From Actinomyces bowdenii (GTDB taxonomy: Bacteria > Actinomycetota > Actinomycetes > Actinomycetales > Actinomycetaceae): 64,000 nt of DNA. Made by a program: the position numbers and the translations under genes. The stretch is taken from positions 1 through 64,000 of the forward strand of contig NZ_JAGFOU010000012.1 in NCBI RefSeq assembly GCF_017592395.1, written 5' to 3'. The notes under the pieces were generated by a model. The model had not been told where the DNA came from and did no database searches. It saw only the letters and a program-made list of their open reading frames with translations. Below, piece by piece: positions 55,249 through 63,805 of the stretch (the first letter of the stretch is position 1; every line of letters begins with the position of its first letter).

Positions 55249-57579
55249 ATGACGATGAACTCATGGCATGACGACGTGCGCACCCTGGACGCCACCGCTC
55301 CCAGCGGGAGCATCACCTTCGATCTCAGGGCCCGGGCCTCGGGACCCCTCATGCGCATCCTGGGGGCCGAGGGCAGGTCCCTGGCCCTGCGCCTGGCCGA
55401 CTCCAGGCTCCTGTACGAGGTGCGCCTGCCCGAGCGGCGCAGCACCCTGGACGCCGAGGATGTGCGGGGGCTGGACGACGGGCAGTGGCACTCCGTGGCG
55501 CTGACCGCCGGTGCGCGGGGCACCCGCCTCTACATCGACGGCTACCAGGCCTTCTGCGGCACGACCACCGCCTTCCTCTCCGACCTCGGGGCACTGGAGG
55601 GCCTGGAGCTGGGCGGGGCCGGAGCGCGGATCGAGTCCTTCACCGTCCACCCCCAGGTGCTCAGCGCCCGCGAGGTCCTCGCCCTGGCCCGCCCCGCCGT
55701 TCCCGAGGTGGAGTTCGCCGCCAGCGCGCTGAGCGCCCACGACGTCGCGCGCCTGGCGGGCCTGCGGCGCGGCTCGCTGAGCCTGCGCTTCCGCTCGCGC
55801 GGGCGCGGGCAGCACGGGGTCATCCTGGCGGCCAGCGGGCGCGGCTCCACCCTGAGCCTGGCCGTGGGCCCCCGCGGGCTGACCTACCGACTGAGCGCGG
55901 AGGGCGAGGGCCGGGACGGTGCCGCGGGCGGCGAGCGCGTCGTCGAGGCCCCCGGGCAGTGGAGCCAGGGGCAGTGGCACGATGTGGCTCTCGTCGTGGG
56001 CCACGGCGCCGTCGACCTCTACGTCGACGGCTTCCGGGAGGCCCACAGCCCCGGGGAGTTCTTCCTGGGCGACGTCGAGGGCCTGGAGCGCATCGTCGTG
56101 GGCCAGGACGACCACGGCGTGAGACTGGCCGGGGAGGTCGCCCGCGCCGGCATCCACACCCGCATCCTCAATGATGCCCAGGTCAAGCGCCTCAGCGGAG
56201 TCGATCCGATCGAGACCGACGCGGTCTTCGACCGGGGCTACGCGGGCTCGGCCTCCTACCGCATCCCCAGCATCCTGACCCTGGCCTCGGGCACGGTCCT
56301 GGCCGCGGCCGACCAGCGCGTCTCCAGCCCCAACGACGCCCCCAACGACATCAACCTCGTCGTGCGCCGCTCCCTGGACGGCGGGTGGACCTGGCAGGAG
56401 CCGACCACGGTCATCGACTGCCCCGGCACCGGCCAGGACGCCGCCAATGTCATCGACTCCTGCATGGTCCAGGACCCCGGCACCGGGCGCATCCACCTCC
56501 TCATCGACCACTTCCCCGGCGGGATCGGACAGCCCCACTGCTGGGCCTCGGTGGGCTTCGACGAGCGGGGCAGGATGCTGCTGCGCGACCGGCAGGAGGT
56601 CCGCTACGCCCTGGAGCCCGACGGCGCCGTGGTGGGGATCGAGGGAGAGGCGACCCCTTGGCGGGTCGACGCCGATGGGGGGATCACCCACCAGGGGAGC
56701 CCGGCGGGCAACATCGCCCTGGCTCCGGGGGCCGAGCCCGACCAGGAGCTGCACATGATCCCCACCAGCTACCTGCTCCACCTCCACTCCGACGACGACG
56801 GGCGGACCTGGAGCGAGCCGCGCCACCTTAACCCCCAGGTCAAGGAGCCGTGGATGCGGTTCCTGGGCACGGGCCCCGGCAACGGGATCGCCCTGCGCCA
56901 CGGGGAGCACCGCGGCAGGCTCGTCATCCCCGTCTACTTCAACAACGAGGCCAACTGGCTGGCCATGTGCGCCACCGTCCTGTACTCCGATGACCACGGG
57001 GAGACCTGGAGCCTGGGGCGCACCCCCAACGCGGGCCGGCCCACCGGGGACGGCGCGCTGGACCCCGCCGCCTTCACCGACGAGGCCTACTCGCTGCACG
57101 AGGCCACCGTCGTCGAGCGGCGCGACGGCACCCTCATGATGCTCATGCGCAACCAGGGCCCGGCGGGCAGGGTGGCCGTGGCCCTGTCCCAGGACGGCGG
57201 GAGCACCTGGGGGCAGGTGGCCTTCGATGAGGACCTGCCCGAGATCTGGTGCCAGCCCAACGCCATCACCCTGGCCTCACCGGCGGGCCAGGACCGGGTG
57301 GTCTTCGCCAACGCCTCGCTCATGCTGCCCTACCGGGGCTGCGGCGTGCTGCGGCTGAGCCTGGACGGCGGGCGGACCTGGCACCGCTCGCGCACCCTCA
57401 ACCCCGGCCACCACGTCTACCAGTGCCTGTGCGCCCTGCCCGACGGCGCCCTGGGGGTGCTGTGGGAGAACGAGTACCAGGGCCTCTACCTCTCGCGCGT
57501 CCCGCTGAGCTGGTTCGGCCTGGACCTGGAGCCGGTGGTCCTGCCAGCAGCCGAGACCCGGGAGGTGGAGCCCGCGTGA
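55249..57579 (+). CDS. sialidase (GH33) with two LamG-like domains and no signal peptide
   Basis: 776 residues from ATG 55249. Two concanavalin/LamG-like domains (about 1-150 and 155-320: ALRLADSRLLYEV, WHSVALTAGARGTRLYIDGY, WHDVALVVGHGAVDLYVDGF) precede the six-bladed GH33 catalytic domain (about 330-765). This keeps the YRIPS (FRIP) motif and five Asp boxes (SLDGGWTW, SDDDGRTW, SDDHGETW, SQDGGSTW, SLDGGRTW). It releases terminal sialic acids. No signal peptide or sorting motif is present from any upstream start, so it is probably cytoplasmic, acting on imported sialoglycans. ATG 55249 lacks a ribosome site; ATG 55255 is an alternative. Operon continues into the ABC importer. Confidence 0.9.
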   Translation: MTMNSWHDDVRTLDATAPSGSITFDLRARASGPLMRILGAEGRSLALRLADSRLLYEVRLPERRSTLDAEDVRGLDDGQWHSVALTAGARGTRLYIDGYQAFCGTTTAFLSDLGALEGLELGGAGARIESFTVHPQVLSAREVLALARPAVPEVEFAASALSAHDVARLAGLRRGSLSLRFRSRGRGQHGVILAASGRGSTLSLAVGPRGLTYRLSAEGEGRDGAAGGERVVEAPGQWSQGQWHDVALVVGHGAVDLYVDGFREAHSPGEFFLGDVEGLERIVVGQDDHGVRLAGEVARAGIHTRILNDAQVKRLSGVDPIETDAVFDRGYAGSASYRIPSILTLASGTVLAAADQRVSSPNDAPNDINLVVRRSLDGGWTWQEPTTVIDCPGTGQDAANVIDSCMVQDPGTGRIHLLIDHFPGGIGQPHCWASVGFDERGRMLLRDRQEVRYALEPDGAVVGIEGEATPWRVDADGGITHQGSPAGNIALAPGAEPDQELHMIPTSYLLHLHSDDDGRTWSEPRHLNPQVKEPWMRFLGTGPGNGIALRHGEHRGRLVIPVYFNNEANWLAMCATVLYSDDHGETWSLGRTPNAGRPTGDGALDPAAFTDEAYSLHEATVVERRDGTLMMLMRNQGPAGRVAVALSQDGGSTWGQVAFDEDLPEIWCQPNAITLASPAGQDRVVFANASLMLPYRGCGVLRLSLDGGRTWHRSRTLNPGHHVYQCLCALPDGALGVLWENEYQGLYLSRVPLSWFGLDLEPVVLPAAETREVEPA

Positions 57580-57689
57580 ACGCCCCGACCCCGCGCCACT
57601 GCCCGGCACGCCCACCGATGCCCGTCCCGATGCCCATCCCGATTGTCAACCCGATCGTCATCGCCCAGTTCAAAGGAGAGCTCTCATGA
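57576..57689 (+). CDS. small ORF (37 aa) bridging sialidase and ABC importer
   Basis: GTG 57576 overlaps the sialidase stop (GTGA) and its own stop overlaps the solute-binding protein start (ATGA at 57686-57689). GGAGGTGGAG at 57561-57570 is a strong ribosome site 5 nt before the GTG. The peptide is Pro/Ile/Val-rich (MPVPMPIPIVNPIVIAQ). Unrecognised. It may be a coupling ORF that hands ribosomes on, a small membrane peptide, or chance. Confidence 0.4.
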   Translation: MNAPTPRHCPARPPMPVPMPIPIVNPIVIAQFKGELS

Positions 57690-59065
57690 CCCCGACGACC
57701 AGCCACCTGCCCTCGCCCCTTCTCAGCCGCCGCGGCCTGCTCCTGGCAGGAGGAGCCGGGCTCGCCGGGGCGCTCGCCGCCTGCGGGGGCTCGGGCAGCC
57801 CCTCCCAGGAGGACACCGGGCCCCTGGCCGGGAGCGTCACCATGTGGTCCTCCTTCACCCAGGGCCCGCGCGCCGAGTGGATGCAGAGGATGGCCGATGA
57901 GTTCCACGCCGCGAACCCGGAGGTCACCGTCACGATCGAGCAGTTCTCCTGGGGCGAGTTCAACACGAAGTGGACCACGGGCCTGACCTCGGGCCAGGTC
58001 CCCGACATCTCGACGGCGCTTCCCAACCAGGTCGTGGAGATGATCAACGCCGAGGCACTGGTCCCCCTGGACGATGTCATCGACTCCATCGGCCGTGACC
58101 GCTTCCCCAAGCCCGCGCTGGCCGAGGGCCAGCTCGAGGGGGTGTCCTACTCCGTGCCGATCTACTCCCACGCCCAGGTGATGTGGTACCGCAAGGACCT
58201 GCTGGAGGCCAAGGGGATCGCGGTGCCCCAGACCTGGGAGGAGCTCGCCGCCGCCGCGAGGGCCATCGGCAGGTCGGATGACCTCTACGGCCTCTCGGTG
58301 CCCCTGGGCACAGGCGACTTCATGGGCGCCAGGTACCTCAACTTCTACGTGCGCTCCGCGGGGGAGACCCTGCTGAAGAAGGACGGCTCGGCCAACCTCA
58401 CCTCCCCGGCTGCGCTGGCGGGCATCAAGTACTGGGTCGACCTGTACAAGGAGGTCTCCCCGGAGGGGTCGCTGGACTACGCGGTCCTCGACCAGGCGAC
58501 GCTCTTCTACCAGGGCAAGACCGCCTTCGACTTCAACTCCGGCTTCCACATCTCGGGAGTCGCCTCGAACCGGCCGGACCTGGTGGACTCCATCGCCGCG
58601 GCCCCGCTGCCCAGGCTCAAGGCCTCCGACAAGGCCAACTACCCGGCGGAGGTCTCCAACGTCCCGATGGTGGTCTGGGAGGCCTCCGAGGTCAGGCAGG
58701 AGGCCAAGGCCTTCCTGGAGTTCCTCTTCAGCAAGGAGGAGTACATCGACTTCCTCCACTCCGTGCCCGGCGGGATGCTGCCGGTCCTCAGTGATGTGAC
58801 CACCGAGCCGGCCTACCTGGAGGAGGAGACGATCACGAGGCACGCCGACTCGATCGCGGTGATCCAGGACCAGGTCGGGGTCGGCAGCGCCATCGGGATG
58901 GAGAACGGCCCGCTGCCGCAGGCCGGTGTCCTGACGGGACAGGCGCTCATCGAGAAGATGTTCCACGCGATCATCGCCGACGGCGCCGACATCGAGACGG
59001 CCGCCAAGGACTGCGAGACCAAGCTCAACGACGCCTTCGAGGCGGCTGGGGCGAAGATCTCCTGA
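57686..59065 (+). CDS. ABC importer solute-binding lipoprotein, family 1 (sugar)
   Basis: 459-residue extracytoplasmic binding protein of the MalE-like family 1. The signal has a twin-arginine-like LLSRRGLLLAG and lipobox LAAC (about residue 32). The mature protein shows SVTMWSSFTQGP, PEVTVTIEQFSWGEFNTK, PDISTALPNQV, YSVPIYSHAQVMWYRKDLLEAKG, and FEFLFSKEEYIDF-like end. ATG 57686 has AAAGGAGAG upstream. Position behind a sialidase suggests sialic acid or a sialo-oligosaccharide, as for streptococcal family-1 sialic acid importers. No ATPase gene is in the cluster; a shared MsmK-type ATPase is likely. Confidence 0.9.
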   Translation: MTPTTSHLPSPLLSRRGLLLAGGAGLAGALAACGGSGSPSQEDTGPLAGSVTMWSSFTQGPRAEWMQRMADEFHAANPEVTVTIEQFSWGEFNTKWTTGLTSGQVPDISTALPNQVVEMINAEALVPLDDVIDSIGRDRFPKPALAEGQLEGVSYSVPIYSHAQVMWYRKDLLEAKGIAVPQTWEELAAAARAIGRSDDLYGLSVPLGTGDFMGARYLNFYVRSAGETLLKKDGSANLTSPAALAGIKYWVDLYKEVSPEGSLDYAVLDQATLFYQGKTAFDFNSGFHISGVASNRPDLVDSIAAAPLPRLKASDKANYPAEVSNVPMVVWEASEVRQEAKAFLEFLFSKEEYIDFLHSVPGGMLPVLSDVTTEPAYLEEETITRHADSIAVIQDQVGVGSAIGMENGPLPQAGVLTGQALIEKMFHAIIADGADIETAAKDCETKLNDAFEAAGAKIS

Positions 59066-59072
59066 GCCGATC

Positions 59073-59101
59073 GGGTGGCGGGGCGCTGCGCCCCGCCACC
59101 C
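59073..59101 (+). other. intercistronic hairpin between binding protein and permease
   Basis: GGGTGGCGGGGCG (59073-59085) and CGCCCCGCCACCC (59089-59101) form a perfect 13-bp stem with loop CTG, starting 8 nt after the binding-protein stop. Such hairpins commonly protect the upstream mRNA or cause partial termination, giving more binding protein than permease. Confidence 0.75.
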
Positions 59102-59118
59102 GGCGGAGGGTCGTCATC

Positions 59119-60006
59119 ATGACACGCATCAAGCGCATCAACTGGTCTGGAATATGCTTCGTGGCGCCGTCGGTCATCGTGGTCCTGGCGCTGCTCATCT
59201 ACCCCGTCATCTCCAGCGTGTGGTACTCCTTCACCGACAAGCACCTGCTGCGCCAGGGCTATGAGGTCATCGGCCTGGAGAACTACACCGAGCTCCTGGC
59301 CTCGAAGGACTACTGGAACGCCTTCGGGGTCTCCATCAAGTGGACCGCCGCCTCGATCGTGGGCCAGCTCCTGGTCGGCATGGCCCTGGCCCTGGCCCTG
59401 GACCGGGTCCCCCGGGGCTCCGGAGTGCTGCGGACCCTCCTCATCGTCCCGTGGGCCTTCCCGGCGATCATCACCGCCTTCGCCTGGAAGTGGATCCTCA
59501 ACGACGTCTACGGATTCCTCCCCAACCTCCTGAGCTCGACGGGGCTGACGAGCAGCAACATCGCGCTCCTGGGCAAGCCGGAGACCACGTTCTGGATCGT
59601 GCTGGCCATCAACATATGGTTCGGGGCCCCGATGTTCATGGTCAACATCCTCTCCGCTCTCAAGACCATCCCGCAGGAGCAGTACGAGGCGGCCATGGTG
59701 GACGGGGCCTCCGGGCTGCAGCGCTTCCGCTTCATCACCCTCACCCATATCCGCGAGGTCATCGGCCTGCTGGTGGTCCTGCGGACCATCTGGGTGTTCA
59801 ACAACTTCGACCTGCTCTTCCTCCTGACGGGGGGAGGGCCCGGGGAGCGCACCACCACCCTGCCGATCTTCGCCTACCAGGCCGGCTGGAGCCTGCGCCA
59901 GCTGGGCGTCGCCTCGACGGTGACCGTGCTGCTCCTGATCTTCCTGCTCCTGCTGGCCGCGGTGGCCTTCAGGGTGCTTCGCCGCTGGGATGAGGAAAGG
60001 GGCTAG
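59119..60006 (+). CDS. ABC sugar permease, first subunit
   Basis: 295-residue MalF-type permease with six predicted membrane helices, starting FVAPSVIVVLALLIYPVISSVWYSF. The ATPase-coupling EAA loop is EQYEAAMVDGASGLQRFRFITLTHI (EAAMVDGASG core). Near the end TGGGPGERTTTLPIFAYQAG is typical of carbohydrate-uptake-1 permeases. ATG 59119 follows GGAGGGTCGTC. Second permease begins 3 nt after its stop. Confidence 0.93.
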   Translation: MTRIKRINWSGICFVAPSVIVVLALLIYPVISSVWYSFTDKHLLRQGYEVIGLENYTELLASKDYWNAFGVSIKWTAASIVGQLLVGMALALALDRVPRGSGVLRTLLIVPWAFPAIITAFAWKWILNDVYGFLPNLLSSTGLTSSNIALLGKPETTFWIVLAINIWFGAPMFMVNILSALKTIPQEQYEAAMVDGASGLQRFRFITLTHIREVIGLLVVLRTIWVFNNFDLLFLLTGGGPGERTTTLPIFAYQAGWSLRQLGVASTVTVLLLIFLLLLAAVAFRVLRRWDEERG

Positions 60007-60009
60007 ATC

Positions 60010-60846
60010 ATGCGTCATGTGGGACAGAGCAAGTGGGGCCTGGTCGGCACCTACGCATTCCTCATCATCGCGGCCGCGATCGCCGTCTTCCCCCTGCTGT
60101 GGGTGGTCCTGTCCTCCTTCAAGACCTCTCAGGAGCTGGCGCGCAGCCCCTTGCAGCTCTTCTCCCTGGAGCCCACGCTCGAGCACTACCGCAAGGTGAT
60201 CGGTGAGATCGGCTTCCTGGGCAATCTGCGCAACTCGCTCATGCTGGCGGGAGCCTCCACGCTCATCACGGTGCTCATCTCCCTGCTGGGCGCCTACGGG
60301 GTCGTCAGGTTCTTCCCCAGGGTCGGTCGTCAGCTGACGAAGATCCTCATCGGGACCTATATGTTCCCGCCGATCCTCCTGGCGATCCCCTATACCGTCA
60401 CCATGGTCAAGCTGGGGCTGATGAACAGCTACGCCGGGCTGGTGATCGCCTACCTCTCCTTCTCGATCCCCTATGCCATATGGATGCTCATCGGCTTCTT
60501 CCAGACGGTCCCCGTGGGGATCGAGGAGGCAGCGGCGGTCGATGGCGCGAGCCGGTTCCGCGTGTTCTGGCAGATCTCCGTGCCGATCATCCTGCCGGGG
60601 ATCGTGGCCACCGCGGTGTACACCTTCATCAACACCTTCAACGAGTTCCTCTACGCCCTGCTGTTCATCACCGAGTCGGACAAGATGCCCGTGGCCGTGG
60701 GCCTGTACTCCCTGCAGGGCTCCGAGGTCCTGGACTGGGGCGCGATGATGGCGGCCTCCGTGATCGTCATCGTCCCGTCGGTCATCTTCTTCATGGCCAT
60801 CCAGCGGTACATCGCCGCGGGGCTGTCGGAGGGATCGGTCAAGTAG
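60010..60846 (+). CDS. ABC sugar permease, second subunit
   Basis: 278-residue MalG-type permease. Helix 1 is AIAVFPLLWVVLSSFKTSQEL. The EAA loop is EEAAAVDGASRFRVFWQISVPII (EEAAAVDGAS core), and TFINTFNEFLYALLF followed by QRYIAAGLSEGSVK ends the protein as in CUT1 MalG-type subunits. Six helices. ATG 60010 with GAAAGGGGC upstream. Last gene of the sialidase operon; a 15-bp terminator follows. Confidence 0.93.
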   Translation: MRHVGQSKWGLVGTYAFLIIAAAIAVFPLLWVVLSSFKTSQELARSPLQLFSLEPTLEHYRKVIGEIGFLGNLRNSLMLAGASTLITVLISLLGAYGVVRFFPRVGRQLTKILIGTYMFPPILLAIPYTVTMVKLGLMNSYAGLVIAYLSFSIPYAIWMLIGFFQTVPVGIEEAAAVDGASRFRVFWQISVPIILPGIVATAVYTFINTFNEFLYALLFITESDKMPVAVGLYSLQGSEVLDWGAMMAASVIVIVPSVIFFMAIQRYIAAGLSEGSVK

Positions 60847-60868
60847 GCCCGGTGCGGGTGCCCTGCGC

Positions 60869-60903
60869 GGTGCCGCCCCCACCATGCCGGTGGGGGCGGC
60901 ACC
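60869..60903. terminator. terminator of the sialidase/ABC operon
   Basis: GGTGCCGCCCCCACC (60869-60883) pairs perfectly over 15 bp with GGTGGGGGCGGCACC (60889-60903), loop ATGCC. It lies 22 nt past the permease stop and before the convergent GntR gene, so it can serve both. Confidence 0.85.
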
Positions 60904-60976
60904 GTCGTCGTGCGGCGGCCCTCGGGGCAGGTGCTCGCCGCCGCACGCGGCGTGCACCGGGCCCGGGGCCGCCGGC

Positions 60977-61759
60977 TCAGGACAGGGCGGCCAGCAGCGG
61001 GGCGTAGTGATCGGCGGTGGCCTGCTGGTAGGCCTCGATGTCCCCGGCGCGCGCGGCGGCGAGCATGGTGCGGTGGGCGCGGGCGGTGGTGATGATGTCG
61101 TCGGGTGTCGGGGCGCCCAGCAGCGGCACCGTCAGGGCGTGCACCGTCCAGAAGGCCTCGGTCAGGTACTGGAAGAGGTGGTTGGGCAGGGCTCCGAGCA
61201 GCCGGGTGTGGAAGGCCTGGTCCGGCTCGGTGAACAGGCTGCCCCTGAGGGCCAGGGCCTCCATCTCATCGACGATGGCGTCCAGCTCGGGGTCCTCCCG
61301 GTCCGTCCAGGCCTCGACCACCCGGGGGGCCAGCGCCCGATCGAGGGTGGCGCGCACCTCGACGACATCGCGCAGCCCGCGGTACCCCTCCCCGGAGTGG
61401 AGCAGGCCCCGGAAGACCAGGGACTCGACCATGGGGCGCATGGAGGCCTCGGAGACGAAGGTCCCGTGGCCGTGGCGCACCTCGACGATGTCCAGGGCCA
61501 CCAGGGTCCGCACCGCCTCGCGCACCGAGGAGCGGGAGACCTCCAGGTCCGTGCACAGCTGGGACTCGGTGGGCAGGGGGTCGCCGGGCCGGAGGCCCTC
61601 GGTGAGGATGTACTCCTTGATCGAGCTGATGGCCGTGGCGGCCTGGGTCCGCGGTCTGCGGGTCAGGGAGGCGTAGGCGCCCCGGGGAGCCTTCCTGTCG
61701 CTGGTCGTGCGTGCTGCCTTGTCCGCCTTCACTGACTTCACTGACTTCACTGCCTTCAC
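60977..61759 (-). CDS. GntR/FadR-type (FCD) regulator, probable sialic-acid repressor
   Basis: 260 residues. A basic N-terminal tail is followed by the winged HTH (about 40-105: IKEYILTEGLRPGDPLPTE, LEVSRSSVREAVRTLVALDIVEVRHGHGTFV in pieces) and a C-terminal FCD ligand-binding helical domain (about 125-255) with the metal/ligand histidines in FHTRLLGAL and HRTMLAAARAG. Four GTG codons (61759, 61750, 61741, 61732) lie in a 9-nt tandem repeat, so the start is uncertain. Divergent from the family-5 importer and convergent with the sialidase operon. GntR/FCD regulators SiaR of Corynebacterium and NanR control sialic acid genes. Confidence 0.88.
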   Translation of the reverse strand: MKAVKSVKSVKADKAARTTSDRKAPRGAYASLTRRPRTQAATAISSIKEYILTEGLRPGDPLPTESQLCTDLEVSRSSVREAVRTLVALDIVEVRHGHGTFVSEASMRPMVESLVFRGLLHSGEGYRGLRDVVEVRATLDRALAPRVVEAWTDREDPELDAIVDEMEALALRGSLFTEPDQAFHTRLLGALPNHLFQYLTEAFWTVHALTVPLLGAPTPDDIITTARAHRTMLAAARAGDIEAYQQATADHYAPLLAALS

Positions 61760-61906
61760 TGCTCGCTCTGCGTGATCGTCTGCCTGTCGCCCGGCGAGGC
61801 CGGTTCGGGACCGCCGGGACCGGTGAGACCGCCGCGATCATTGTCACCGATCCGCCCCCGTCGCGCTGGGCTTGGGTCAGCACTTGGTAACGGTTGGCGG
61901 CCGCTT

Positions 61907-61935
61907 TGGCCGGGCGGTCCGGCGTCTGCTACAGT
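61907..61935 (+). promoter_or_regulatory. promoter-like element ahead of family-5 importer
   Basis: TGGCCG (61907-61912) and TACAGT (61930-61935) at 17-bp spacing, with TTGGCC one base upstream as an 18-bp alternative. The same spacing and the CTGCTAC context recur ahead of the sialidase operon at 54808-54836. Confidence 0.45.
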
Positions 61936-61948
61936 CATCCTACCAACG

Positions 61949-61966
61949 TCAGACAACAGACGTCCG
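61949..61966. promoter_or_regulatory. candidate GntR/FCD operator, site 2
   Basis: TCAGACAACAGACGTCCG, 16 of 18 identical to 54849-54866. It lies 19 bp from the start of TACAGT and ends 17 nt before the binding-protein start codon. The intergenic region is shared with the divergent GntR gene, the usual place for autoregulation. Confidence 0.65.
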
Positions 61967-61983
61967 ACTTTAGGAGAGAATCG

Positions 61984-63615
61984 ATGGCGATCAACACTCC
62001 GGCCGGTTCCAGCCGCCGGGACTTCTTGAGGCTGACCGGCACCCTCGGCGCGGCCGCCGGCCTGGTGGCGGGCCTGGCCGCGTGCGGCGGCGGCCAGGGG
62101 CCCTCCGCGAGCAGGAGCGGCGGTGCCTCAAGCGCCCCCACCGAGCAGGAGGTGACGAGCAAGGACGGCGTCATCACCGCGGGCATCTCCTACGAGCTGG
62201 GCACCAACGGCTATGACCCGATGACCACCTCCGCGGCGCTGACCGTCGCCGCCAACTGGCACACGCTCGAGGGCCTGACCGAGCTCCACCCCGCCACTCG
62301 CGAGGTCTACGCCGCCCTGGGCGCCGAGCTGCCCGCGATGGTCGACGACACCACCTACGAGGTCGCCCTGCGCGAGGGCGCGATGTTCTCCGACGGCACC
62401 GCCGTGACCACCGAGGACGTCGTCTTCTCCTTCGAGCGGGTCCTGGACCCCGCCAACAAGTCCCTCTACTCCCAGTTCCTCACCTTCCTGGACAAGGTCG
62501 AGGCCAAGGACGGCACGACCGTCACCATCAAGCTCAAGCACGCCTTCTCCCTGGTCGCCGAGCGCCTCTCGGTGGTCAAGATCGTCCCCAAGGCCAAGGT
62601 CGAGGCCGATGCCAAGGCCTTCGACCTCATGCCCGTGGGCACCGGCCCCTACACGATGACCGACAACGGCGCGGCCACCCAGAAGGTCGTCTTCGAGCGC
62701 AATGACAAGTACAACGGCCCCCGCCCGGCCCTGGCCAAGTCCATGACCTGGCAGATCCTGCCCGATGACACCACGCGCACCAACGCGATCACCTCCAGCG
62801 CCGTCCAGGCCATCGACGCCGTCCCGGCCGCCAACCTGTCCACCATGAAGGCCCCGGTGACCGTGGCCGCCGAACAGGGCTTCGGCCTGCTGTTCGCCAT
62901 GTTCAACCACACCCGGATGTCCGACGTCAAGGCGCGTCAGGCGGTCATGCACGCCCTGGACTACGCCAAGATCTGCGAGACCGGCATGGCCGGCCTGGCC
63001 ACGCCCGCCACCTGCTTCGTCCAGGAGGGGCACCCGGCCTACAAGAAGGTCTCCACGGTCTACAGCCTCAACGCCGAGAAGGCCAAGTCGCTGCTGTCCG
63101 AGGCCGGCATCACCTCCCTCAACCTGCTGTGCACCGACCACGGCTGGTTCAGCTCGGTGCGCCCCATCATCCGCGAGAACCTGGAGGCACTGGGCATCAC
63201 GGTGGCCTACACCGAGAAGAAGTCCTCCGAGGCCTACTCCTTCATCGACTCCGGCGAGGGCGACTGGGACGTCCTCATCGCCCCCGGCGACCCCTCGGTC
63301 TTCGGCAACGACGCGGACCTGCTCATGCGCTGGTGGTACGGCGCCGACCTGTGGACCGAGACCCGCATGCACTGGAAGGGCGCGGAGGGCTACACCGCGG
63401 TCCAGAGCGCCCTGGATGAGGCCGTCAAGCTCGAGGGGGATGCCCAGATCGCCAAGTGGCAGGAGATCTTCGAGACCCTGGCCACCGAGGTCCCGCTCTA
63501 CCCGATCTTCCACCGCAAGAGCCCCACGGCATACAACTCCGAGACCCTGCAGAACTTCAAGCCGATCAAGCTCACCGGCCTGTCCTTCGTCGGCACCGGC
63601 TCGACCGCGTCCTGA
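61984..63615 (+). CDS. ABC importer solute-binding lipoprotein, family 5 (Dpp/Opp/Sat-like)
   Basis: 543-residue SBP_bac_5 protein. Twin-arginine signal SSRRDFLRLTGTLG with lipobox LAAC (about residue 38). Mature features: FSDGTAVTTEDVVFSFERVLDP, MPVGTGPYTM, ARQAVMHALDYAKI, and LYPIFHRKSPTAYN. These belong to dipeptide/nickel/oligosaccharide binders and to SatA-type sialic acid binders. AGGAGA lies 8 nt before ATG 61984. Operator 2 is just upstream. The permease begins at 63806, so the import genes continue beyond the window. Confidence 0.92.
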   Translation: MAINTPAGSSRRDFLRLTGTLGAAAGLVAGLAACGGGQGPSASRSGGASSAPTEQEVTSKDGVITAGISYELGTNGYDPMTTSAALTVAANWHTLEGLTELHPATREVYAALGAELPAMVDDTTYEVALREGAMFSDGTAVTTEDVVFSFERVLDPANKSLYSQFLTFLDKVEAKDGTTVTIKLKHAFSLVAERLSVVKIVPKAKVEADAKAFDLMPVGTGPYTMTDNGAATQKVVFERNDKYNGPRPALAKSMTWQILPDDTTRTNAITSSAVQAIDAVPAANLSTMKAPVTVAAEQGFGLLFAMFNHTRMSDVKARQAVMHALDYAKICETGMAGLATPATCFVQEGHPAYKKVSTVYSLNAEKAKSLLSEAGITSLNLLCTDHGWFSSVRPIIRENLEALGITVAYTEKKSSEAYSFIDSGEGDWDVLIAPGDPSVFGNDADLLMRWWYGADLWTETRMHWKGAEGYTAVQSALDEAVKLEGDAQIAKWQEIFETLATEVPLYPIFHRKSPTAYNSETLQNFKPIKLTGLSFVGTGSTAS

Positions 63616-63805
63616 GGGCGCGCCCGCGCCCCGGTCCGGGCCCGCCAGCGGGCGGCGCCGTCACCGGCCCCCGGCCGGATCCCCCGACGCCGCCCGCTGG
63701 GCCGTCCCGCCGGTGCGCGGCCCGCCGCCCTCCGGGCCCTCGGCCCCCAACCCTCCCGCCAGCCGCCGGCCCCGGCGGCGGACACTCACGCAAAGGAGCA
63801 TCCCG

